A DNA stretch of 5,027 nt. Origin: Syntrophomonadaceae bacterium. Lineage in GTDB: Bacteria > Bacillota > Syntrophomonadia > Syntrophomonadales > Syntrophomonadaceae. Below, piece after piece: positions 1-4,961 of the stretch. Position numbers and translations under genes: made by a program. Within the stretch, counting starts at the first letter, position 1. Each line of letters opens with the position of its first letter. The notes under the pieces were generated by a model that searched no databases, had not been told where the DNA came from, and was given only the letters and a program-made list of their open reading frames with translations. The stretch spans positions 1 through 5,027 of the forward strand of contig JAQUGU010000134.1 in NCBI GenBank assembly GCA_028683995.1, given 5' to 3'.

Positions 1-1931
1 GCGCTAATTTCCAGGGCTGAACGGGCTGACATTTCACTGCCACGGGCAATTTCCTGAGTGCCTGCAGTCGATTCTTCAATGGTAGCGGTGGTAGATTCAA
101 GAGCTCTGCCTATTTCCGTCATGGCATGCATTACCTGGTTAACGTTTTGACTGATGTCTCCAGTGAGGGAGCTTAGCATATCGGCATCTTTTTTATACTG
201 CTGGCCTATGCCAGACATACGCGAGTAATCCGGTACCACATCATTATTTATGAAATCCAACATTTCATTGGAGCTGGTTATAAGGTAGTTAATAGCTTCC
301 TGAACTTGTCCGGTGAGATTGTGGATGCCGTTTACCGCTGATGCTGAATCTTCTGCCAGTTTGCGCACTTCTTCAGCTACTACAGCAAAACCTTTACCCT
401 GTTCTCCCGCCCGGGCCGCCTCAATTGCTGCATTCAGAGCCAGTAGATTAGTCTGGGCAGCAATACCGGCTATGTTCTCGGCCAGGCCTGATATCTCTTC
501 TACAACGGCCGCGTTTTCAATAGCCTGGACTAGTCTCTCCTTAATATTGTTATACATGGTAATAGCGTTGTTTTGAGCTTCTTCCGATGCTTGTTGGACC
601 TGTATGGCCCGCTGTTCAATCTCCTGAGCATTGTTATGGCCCTCATTGGCCTTACGATTAACTTCGTTAAGAGCGGCAGTAACTTCCTCTCCGGCAGCAT
701 TAATTTCTTCGGTAGCTGCGGATACCTCTTCCATACCGGCCGATATTTCCTCGGTTGAGGCTGAAACCTCTTCCATGCTGGAGGCAATATCTTCGGCGGA
801 TGCAGCCAATTGCTGGCTGGAGGCAGCTACTTCCTGGGAATCAATATTAATCTCTTCCATCATGTTTCTTAAATTATTTACCATTCTACTCAGTCCCTGA
901 GATAGCAGCCCAATTTCATCCCGTCGGTGTAAAAATTTGTCCGATATACTTATAGTGAGATCTCCCTGGGAAATATCATGGGTATGTAATGCCGCTGATT
1001 TTATTGGTTTGGCCAGCAGGAAGCCTAAATACATGGCTACCCCAATGCCAATAAGCAGGAAAAACAGGGTAGCTATTAATACCCCCGTTTTCAGGCCCTG
1101 CAAAGCGGCAAGTACTTCAGCCCGGGGTGCAGTTATAGCTATAGACCAGGTGGTATTGGGAACCGGGGCAAACCCCATGAATTTAAGGGTATTATCTGTC
1201 CACAGGTATTCCCCATAACCTCGTTCTCCCTGCATCATTCTCTCAACTATTGCAGCCAGGGGCTCTAGCCCGGAGTCTTTTTTTACTTCCTCCAGCGGAT
1301 TGTACTGGTCCAGAACCATATCAAATTTGGGATGGGCGATAATATGCCCGGTCTCATTTACCATGAAGGCATAACCGGTATCAGCAAATTCTATTTCCGA
1401 AACCAGTGTGGTCAGCATAATGGCATCTATTACTGCTACCAGAACAGCTTTTATCTGGCCGTTATCACCAGTTATGGGTGATGCCACGCTTATAACAACT
1501 GTTCCGTCTGTTTTGCTAACAATAGGTTCAGAGATGGCTGTTTCTCCACCCTGAGCCTTTTTAAAATAATCGCGATCGCTTATATTGGCAGTATTGCCGT
1601 CTGTACCCTTAAAATGGCCATTCATATCGGCTATACCCATCATAGAGTAAGCCAGTCGCTTGTTTTCTTGCTGGAGTACTGGTAATTGCCGATTCCAATC
1701 CATACTTCTAATTTCATCCTGGGAAGCAATAGTCCCAACAGCTGTTTTTTTAGTATTCAATTCGCTGGACAGTAGTTTGGTAGCATCTACAGCTCGGTTT
1801 ACCACATTTTCTTCAATAGTACTCATCATAGCCTTTGAGGCCGTTGTATAGGTATAGATTCCCAGTCCCCCACAGAAGATTAAAACCACAATACTGAAAT
1901 AAACGGTTAGTCTCAGCGCAATACTTCTCAT
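1..1931 (-). CDS. Methyl-accepting chemotaxis protein (Cache-HAMP-MCPsignal), C-terminus cut by window edge
   Basis: This is a membrane chemoreceptor that senses a ligand outside the cell and controls the CheA/CheW kinase complex inside. Translating the minus strand from the ATG at 1931 gives 643 residues with no stop before the window edge; probably only a few tens of residues are missing. A transmembrane helix lies at about residues 9-29, followed by an extracellular double-Cache-like domain at about 35-270 (SDRDYFKKA at 118-126, then ISEPIVSKTDGTVVIS). A second membrane helix spans about 283-307 and a HAMP domain about 308-360. A long coiled coil rich in EEVSA/EEIxA heptads leads to the signalling tip QTNLLALNAAIEAARAGE at about 493-510, which is the hallmark of the family. 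The start is supported by AAAGGAGG at 1944-1937, five bases upstream. The ligand cannot be predicted. The gene diverges from the lyase remnant, and no chemotaxis neighbours are visible. Confidence 0.96.
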   Translation of the reverse strand, partial: MRSIALRLTVYFSIVVLIFCGGLGIYTYTTASKAMMSTIEENVVNRAVDATKLLSSELNTKKTAVGTIASQDEIRSMDWNRQLPVLQQENKRLAYSMMGIADMNGHFKGTDGNTANISDRDYFKKAQGGETAISEPIVSKTDGTVVISVASPITGDNGQIKAVLVAVIDAIMLTTLVSEIEFADTGYAFMVNETGHIIAHPKFDMVLDQYNPLEEVKKDSGLEPLAAIVERMMQGERGYGEYLWTDNTLKFMGFAPVPNTTWSIAITAPRAEVLAALQGLKTGVLIATLFFLLIGIGVAMYLGFLLAKPIKSAALHTHDISQGDLTISISDKFLHRRDEIGLLSQGLSRMVNNLRNMMEEINIDSQEVAASSQQLAASAEDIASSMEEVSASTEEISAGMEEVSAATEEINAAGEEVTAALNEVNRKANEGHNNAQEIEQRAIQVQQASEEAQNNAITMYNNIKERLVQAIENAAVVEEISGLAENIAGIAAQTNLLALNAAIEAARAGEQGKGFAVVAEEVRKLAEDSASAVNGIHNLTGQVQEAINYLITSSNEMLDFINNDVVPDYSRMSGIGQQYKKDADMLSSLTGDISQNVNQVMHAMTEIGRALESTTATIEESTAGTQEIARGSEMSARSALEIS

Positions 1932-2037
1932 AAAGACCTCCTTTAATTATTTTGCCAGCACTTTTGCCTGCTTTTATCCTGGCAGTCCAGGGATTGTTGC
2001 GGGTAGATGGGGCTTGTGCACAGAATAGTGCCATAAT

Positions 2038-2066
2038 TAGACGAGATAACAGACAAAGTATATAAT
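2038..2066 (+). promoter_or_regulatory. Predicted sigma-A promoter for the MalY/PatB remnant
   Basis: TAGACG (2038-2043, four of six matches to TTGACA) is followed after 17 bp by a perfect TATAAT (2061-2066). It points to the ATG at 2159 with a leader of roughly 85 nt. It shares bases 2061-2062 with the -10 box of the opposing chemoreceptor promoter, so the two should compete for RNA polymerase. This is inferred from sequence only. Confidence 0.4.
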
Positions 2067-2085
2067 TTCTATACGGGGTAAGCAA
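2057..2085 (-). promoter_or_regulatory. Predicted sigma-A promoter for the chemoreceptor gene
   Basis: On the minus strand TTGCTT (2085-2080) and TATACT (2062-2057) are separated by exactly 17 bp, close to the TTGACA/TATAAT consensus. Transcription would start near 2050, leaving a leader of about 120 nt before the chemoreceptor ATG. The -10 box overlaps that of a plus-strand promoter. No clear motility-sigma promoter was seen. This is inferred from sequence only. Confidence 0.5.
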
Positions 2086-2158
2086 TAGGTTAAATGACAA
2101 TTAATGACTTTGTTTTAGATTACACTCAAGCCCAGCATGGTAATAGGAGTTATTAGTT

Positions 2159-2588
2159 ATGTATGATTTTGGCAAACTAATTTCGCGTGAGAATACGAAT
2201 TGTGCTAAATGGGATACGGTGGAAAAAGGCCTGCTGCCTATGTGGGTGGCGGATATGGATTTTCAGTCGCCGCCGGAGGTGATTGCGGCCCTGAAGGAAA
2301 GAGCGCAGCACGGGGTATTTGGCTATAGTGGCGGCTATGGGGGCTGGTTTGAAGCTTTGATGCAGTGGATGGAGAAGCGCTACTTACCTGCTCTGGTTGG
2401 ATTGCCGCGGCCTGGGCTTAAATGATAAGGAATTGGACAGTTTTATTAAAGAGAAGGCCAAACTCTTGCTGGAGCCGGGAACTATTTTCGGCACTGGCGG
2501 TAGCGGTTTTCAAAGGATGAATATTGCCTGTCCCCGTTCTCGGCTGCTAGAAGCCCTGCAGCGCTTGGAAACGGCGGTCAGGGAATAA
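2159..2588 (+). pseudogene. patB: MalY/PatB-type PLP-dependent C-S lyase (cystathionine beta-lyase-like), large internal deletion plus frameshift
   Basis: Intact members are fold-type I aminotransferase-like enzymes of about 390 residues that cleave C-S bonds of cystathionine or cysteine conjugates. The first 74 codons (ATG at 2159, TAGGAG at 2144-2149) match the family N-terminus: KWDTVEKGLLPMWVADMDF, then PPEVIAALKERAQHGVFGY. From about 2379 the +1-shifted frame gives the family C-terminus: TYLLWLDCRGLGLNDKELD, then EPGTIFG and MNIACPRS with the substrate-carboxylate arginine, ending at the TAA at 2586-2588. About 245 codons between these parts are absent, including the lysine that holds PLP. 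Read straight on, the N-terminal frame ends at the TGA at 2423-2425 after 88 codons. The product cannot be an active lyase. The two halves are otherwise well preserved, so the deletion may be recent, or it may be an assembly error. Confidence 0.88.
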
Positions 2589-2589
2589 G

Positions 2590-2712
2590 GGGATAAAGTG
2601 TTTTGGTGGAGGCTGCCAACCGGGGTTCCAGGCGGTCGGACAAGGTACCTGGCAGGGGAGATAGTACGGTCATAACCAGGGGTTGGGCCAGCAGGATAAG
2701 GCCCGCGCAAAC
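2590..2712 (-). pseudogene. Fragment of a major facilitator superfamily transporter
   Basis: Read on the minus strand in the frame starting at 2715 (AAT GTT TGC...), this stretch encodes AGLILLAQPLVMTVLSPL and then PGTLSDRLEPRLAAS. A hydrophobic helix followed by G-x-L-S-D-R-x-x-x-R is the conserved loop signature (motif A) of MFS drug and sugar exporters. The family-like part covers about 2609-2710; the frame stays open to a TGA at 2580-2578, but the last residues no longer look like MFS. There is no start codon or ribosome site, and a full transporter would need about 400-480 codons, so this is a scrap. It sits between the stop of the TauE-like gene and the end of the lyase remnant, both of which cut it off. 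The family call rests on recognising the motif by eye. Confidence 0.6.
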
Positions 2713-2713
2713 A

Positions 2714-3505
2714 TTAAGCCACTACCGATAATAGGGCAGAGAGGTATTGACCGGCGAGATATAAAAATAGCAGGGTGAATATCAGTTTGAAAATCAGCGG
2801 GTTAATGTTGCGACTTATTACTACACCTAGCTGAGCGCCGGCTATAGCTCCCAGTCCCAAGAGCAGCCCGCAAGGCAGATTGACAAAGTTCTGCCCGGTT
2901 TTTATCATGGCTCCGGCGGCAACATAGGGCAGCATAGCCAGTAGGGTGGTTCCTACCGCTTCATAAGGTGCGGCGCCAAAGCACCATATTAAGACGGGTA
3001 CCAGAATGAAGCCTCCCCCAACCCCAAAAACTCCGGCCATAGTTCCGGTTAACAGCCCCAAGAGTATCAGCAGTAGGCTCTGGTATTTATATGGTGCTCG
3101 CTGTGGTGGGTGTGTTTCCCCCTGGCGCCATACCCGGTAGGTTTCACGGCCCATGCGAACTGCCATGAAGAGGAAGAGTAAGCCCAGCAGCATTTCTAGG
3201 ATAGCGGTATTATTACTCAGGTAAGCTTTGAAAACATATGACCCTAGCAGTACTCCAACCAGTCCTCCACCGCCAATGAGCAGGGCACTTTTTACCCGCA
3301 CATTGCCTTCACGAAAATGACCATAAGCGCCGGATGTGGTAGTAAAGATGGCGGCAAATAATGAGGTGCCCACTGCAATGGCCGGGCTGAACCCAAGAAT
3401 GAATTGGTTGACCGGCAGCATAATAATGCCCCCGCTGACTCCCAGCAGGGCTCCCACTACCCCGGCCAGCCCCCCGCTGATTAAGGCAATTATATACATC
3501 AACAT
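2714..3505 (-). CDS. TauE/SafE-family integral membrane protein (putative anion exporter or permease)
   Basis: The 263-residue protein is almost wholly hydrophobic, with about eight predicted membrane helices. It shows the two-fold internal repeat of the TauE/SafE family: AGVVGALLGVSGGIIMLP at about 14-31 is echoed by AGVFGVGGGFILVPVLIW at about 157-174. Each half is followed by a matching block (AVGTSLFAAI at 44-53, AVGTTLLAML at 183-192). Family members move sulfite, sulfoacetate, taurine-derived or other small organic anions; the substrate here cannot be told. The frame is open upstream to 3619, but I chose the ATG at 3505 because GGAG (3520-3517) lies 11 bases before it, the hydrophobic sequence starts there, and the upstream extension is read from a dispersed repeat. 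Length is normal for the family. No convincing promoter or terminator was seen. The neighbours on both sides are debris, so it appears to stand alone. Confidence 0.9.
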   Translation of the reverse strand: MLMYIIALISGGLAGVVGALLGVSGGIIMLPVNQFILGFSPAIAVGTSLFAAIFTTTSGAYGHFREGNVRVKSALLIGGGGLVGVLLGSYVFKAYLSNNTAILEMLLGLLFLFMAVRMGRETYRVWRQGETHPPQRAPYKYQSLLLILLGLLTGTMAGVFGVGGGFILVPVLIWCFGAAPYEAVGTTLLAMLPYVAAGAMIKTGQNFVNLPCGLLLGLGAIAGAQLGVVISRNINPLIFKLIFTLLFLYLAGQYLSALLSVVA

Positions 3506-3561
3506 AAAAAAACCATCTCCAAGAATGATATATGCTCTTCCTATAACGAGGGTACGGAATC

Positions 3562-3647
3562 TGTAGGGGCGAACCCGTGTGTTCGCCCACGTGTAGCCGG
3601 TAACGGTAAGGTGCCCCAACGGGCAGACACATGGGTCTGCCCCTACA
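3562..3647. repeat. Two-hairpin dispersed-type inverted repeat
   Basis: The element begins with TGTAGGGGC and ends with GCCCCTACA, so its ends are a perfect 9-bp inverted repeat. It contains two hairpins with the same geometry: GGGCGAAC/GTTCGCCC (3567-3574 with 3581-3588) and GGGCAGAC/GTCTGCCC (3621-3628 with 3635-3642), each an 8-bp stem with a 6-base loop. Where the arms differ (GA versus AG), the partner strand differs to match, so both stems stay fully paired. About 32 bp of unrelated sequence separates them. It resembles short non-coding, MITE-like or REP-like elements of Clostridia that occur in many copies; copy number cannot be seen here. It lies just upstream of the TauE-like gene. 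Confidence 0.8.
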
Positions 3648-3651
3648 ATCT

Positions 3652-3679
3652 TAACCCCTAACCCCTTACTCCTAACTCT
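3652..3679 (+). repeat. Degenerate heptamer tandem repeat (TAACCCC-like, four units)
   Basis: Four consecutive 7-base units read TAACCCC, TAACCCC, TTACTCC, TAACTCT. They begin five bases after the two-hairpin repeat and may belong to the same element. The pattern is telomere-like by coincidence of sequence only. No function can be assigned. Confidence 0.6.
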
Positions 3680-3848
3680 AAAAAATCAGTCAAGTTCTCA
3701 AATCGAAGTTATTTACAAGGCAGCTATATTATCAACGCCTTATTGATGACTACATGTATGCTTTATTCTACCAGTATTGATACTACTACAAAACTCCTGT
3801 TACAGGAAATAGAGGGGGGAAGAAAGAGGAAGCAGGGAAGGACAAAGA
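3680..3848. other. Non-coding stretch with small palindromes, a purine tract and a split direct repeat
   Basis: I find no supportable gene here. It holds the palindromes AGTAT-TG-ATACT (3773-3784) and TCCTGT-T-ACAGGA (3795-3807). A 22-base run of purines on the plus strand covers 3811-3832. The 11-mer GGAAATAGAGG occurs at 3805-3815 and again at 3854-3864, 49 bp apart. Such purine-rich sequence mimics ribosome-binding sites, for example AAGGA at 3838-3842 before the TTG at 3849. This stretch has replaced the 5' part of istB. Confidence 0.45.
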
Positions 3849-4391
3849 TTGCTGGAAATAGAGGTGGGGGTGTCAAGAGAACCGTCCCCCTGTCACCATT
3901 TTATTGAAAAAGGAAAAAACATTATTATGACCGGTAATCCCGGCACTGGAAAAACTATGGTGAGCATTGCATTAGGGTTAAAGGCATGTATGGCAGGTTA
4001 CAAGGTATTGTTTACTACAGTTCCCCTTCTGGTCACAACATTGAAGGAATCCAATAGTGCGAAAACGCTCCGATATTTTGAAAATAGATTTGAAAAGTAC
4101 GATCTTGTTATCGCAGATGAATTGGGGTATACATCATTTGATAGAGAAGGAACAGATTTATTGTTTAACAACCTTTCTCTCAGGGCAGCAAGGAAATCAA
4201 CGATTATTACCACAAATCTGTCATTTGAACGGTGGGTAGAGGTTTTTGGGGACCCGACAGTAACAAGTGCTATGATAGACCGACTTACCTATAAAGCTAT
4301 CCTGGTGGATATGGAGGGGGATTCCTATCGACTAAGGGAAACTTTAAAAGAAAACGGGGCATCCCTCAGTTTCGTAAATCCAGCGGTATAA
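3849..4391 (+). pseudogene. istB: IS21-family helper ATPase IstB, 5'-truncated and fused to repeat sequence
   Basis: IstB is the AAA+ ATPase that works with the IstA transposase to choose and bind target DNA. The 180-codon frame from the TTG at 3849 shows Walker A GNPGTGKT (29-36), Walker B LVIADELGY (86-94), the sensor-like TTNLSFERW (121-129) and the C-terminal DRLTYKA (144-150). Homology begins only at FIEKGKNIIMTGN (about residue 18). The first 17 residues are read from the repeat at 3866-3897 and purine-rich DNA. Family members are about 250 residues, so some 75-80 N-terminal residues, which form the IstB N-terminal domain, are gone. The ATPase core is uninterrupted, and AAGGA at 3838-3842 precedes the TTG, so a short protein could be made, but it is unlikely to support transposition. 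It is followed by a hairpin and by the IS right end. Confidence 0.9.
3869..3897. repeat. Short imperfect palindromic repeat at the istB breakpoint
   Basis: The ends GGTGTCA (3869-3875) and TGTCACC (3891-3897) are inverted copies with one mismatch, enclosing AGAGAACCGTCCCCC. A GGGGG run at 3866-3870 can also pair with CCCCC at 3886-3890. From memory, motifs of the type GTCAAGAGAACCGTCCCC occur as many-copy dispersed repeats in Clostridia genomes; this needs a genome-wide count. Its right end coincides with the point where recognisable IstB sequence begins. Confidence 0.6.
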
Positions 4392-4411
4392 TAATTAGTG
4401 ATAAAAATATG

Positions 4412-4436
4412 TGCCTCTGGCCTAGTTATAGAGGCA
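4412..4436 (+). terminator. Hairpin after istB, possible weak terminator
   Basis: TGCCTCT (4412-4418) pairs with AGAGGCA (4430-4436) around an 11-base loop, 20 bases after the istB stop codon. There is no run of T after it, only AT-rich sequence, so efficient Rho-independent termination is doubtful. It could instead protect the 3' end of the mRNA or insulate the IS from outside transcription. Confidence 0.4.
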
Positions 4437-4453
4437 TAATATTATTAAATAGG

Positions 4454-4497
4454 TGACCTAAAATTCAATGGTCTTTTGACCTATTTTTCAGTTGACA
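4454..4497 (-). repeat. Presumed IS21 right terminus (IRR) with two TAGGTCA-type sites
   Basis: Read on the minus strand from 4497, the end starts with TG (TGTCAACTG...), as IS21 ends do. It carries TAGGTCA at 4483-4477 and TTTAGGTCA ending at 4454, 23 bp apart. The outermost 21 bases match 16 of 21 with the presumed left terminus at 4512-4532. The multiple internal repeats are typical of the family, where they bind the transposase. Its outer edge contributes TTGACA on the plus strand. Confidence 0.6.
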
Positions 4498-4520
4498 AAT
4501 ATACGTGTTTATGCTAATTT
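4492..4520 (+). promoter_or_regulatory. Hybrid junction promoter built from the two IS ends
   Basis: A perfect TTGACA (4492-4497) is followed after exactly 17 bp by TAATTT (4515-4520), with TGC directly before it (4512-4514), which is an extended -10. The -35 box comes from the right end and the -10 from the left end. In IS21 itself, joined ends are known to create such a promoter that boosts istAB expression. Here it would transcribe the shortened istA and possibly the dehydrogenase gene beyond. TAGGTCA sites lie on both sides, so binding of transposase could repress it; that part is inference. Confidence 0.65.
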
Positions 4521-4556
4521 AAAATTAGGTCAGTTAGCTCATTGAAAATTAGGTCA
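4512..4556 (+). repeat. Presumed IS21 left terminus (IRL) with two TAGGTCA sites
   Basis: Starting with TGCTAATTT, this end carries TAGGTCA at 4526-4532 and 4550-4556, 24 bp apart. The second copy lies in ATTGAAAATTAGGTCACTT, which mirrors 4451-4471 with 17 of 21 matches. It lies about 100 bp before istA, as expected for a left end. The exact first base is uncertain: TG at 4506 is an alternative, which would shorten the gap between the two ends from 14 to 8 bp. Confidence 0.55.
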
Positions 4557-4614
4557 CTTCCAACAATAATATGGTATCCTTTTGGTATCAAACTGAGAGG
4601 AGACCTAAAAGGAA

Positions 4615-4920
4615 GTGGTGACATTGAAACAAAAGCAAAGAATTATTCTTAAACACCTTGAAGGTATGAGCAACAGAAGTATTGCCAGAGAATTGCACAT
4701 GAGTAAAGACACGGTCAACAAATATGTAGCTGAGTATGAAAAACAAAAATCAGAGCTTTTATTGTTAAATCCAGAAGCAGATCCGGAAGAATTAATTCAG
4801 GCAATCGTTGAGAAGCCAAAATATAATTCAGATAATCGAGAACCCAAGAGAGTTACGCCGGAGATGATAAAAGCCATTGAGGAATGTATTGAACGAAAAG
4901 AAGAGGTGATGTGTAAGTAG
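4615..4920 (+). pseudogene. istA: IS21-family transposase IstA, N-terminal part only
   Basis: IstA is the DDE transposase of IS21 elements, normally about 350-520 residues. Only 101 codons remain. The N-terminus TLKQKQRIILKHLEGMSNRSIARELHMSKDTVNKYVAEYE (residues about 3-42) is the helix-turn-helix that recognises the IS ends. It is followed by a linker typical of the family (VTPEMIKAIEECIE, about 80-93). The whole catalytic DDE core is missing; the frame ends MCK-stop at 4920, and no other frame continues it. The start could be GTG at 4615 or 4618; AGAGGAG (4596-4602) and AAGGAA (4609-4614) lie just upstream. A DNA-binding fragment could still be made and might act as a repressor at the IS ends, which is inference. 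The gene lies downstream of the junction promoter and 41 bp before the dehydrogenase gene. Confidence 0.88.
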
Positions 4921-4961
4921 AAACACCTGAAAGATAAAAATTTAGAAAGGTGGAATCTATA

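Larger units (their letters stand above)
3898..4920 (+). mobile_element. IS21-family remnants in tandem-junction order (istB end, right end, left end, istA start)
   Basis: A normal IS21 element reads left end, istA, istB, right end. Here the 3' two-thirds of istB comes first, then two sets of terminal repeats facing each other, then the 5' part of istA, all on the plus strand. That is the order expected across the join of a head-to-tail dimer or an excised circle, with both outer parts deleted. The segment is visibly more AT-rich than the DNA to its left, which supports separate origin. Two adjacent independent insertions of related elements remain possible. Exact outer limits are set by the loss of IstB and IstA homology. 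Confidence 0.75.

Noticed and set aside
313..1218. Several plus-strand open frames of 60-93 codons
   Set aside because: They lie antisense to the chemoreceptor gene, whose helical heptad repeats create open frames on the opposite strand.
1813..2100. 95-codon minus-strand frame across the chemoreceptor start
   Set aside because: It overlaps the chemoreceptor start and its promoter region in another frame and has no recognisable protein features.
2510..2710. 66-codon minus-strand frame rich in proline and arginine
   Set aside because: It is out of frame with the MFS-like fragment and covers the lyase C-terminus on the other strand; composition is typical of a shadow frame.
3506..3619. 38-codon N-terminal extension of the TauE-like protein (start at 3619)
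   Set aside because: The extension is read through part of the two-hairpin repeat, is not hydrophobic, and the ATG at 3505 has its own ribosome site and a normal family N-terminus.
3562..3647. Possible CRISPR array
   Set aside because: Only two arms, arranged as hairpins and inverted overall, with no regular direct repeats or spacers and no cas genes.
3746..3907. 53-codon plus-strand frame starting at ATG 3746
   Set aside because: No ribosome site, no recognisable motif, and its second half is purine-rich repeat sequence that runs into istB in another frame.
3998..4239. Open frames inside istB on both strands (71 and 60 codons)
   Set aside because: They are shadows of the IstB ATPase core, which carries clear Walker motifs in its own frame.
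4573..4589. GGTATC occurring twice 11 bp apart before istA, as an operator
   Set aside because: Two six-base direct repeats in AT-rich DNA are too weak to support a binding site without further copies.
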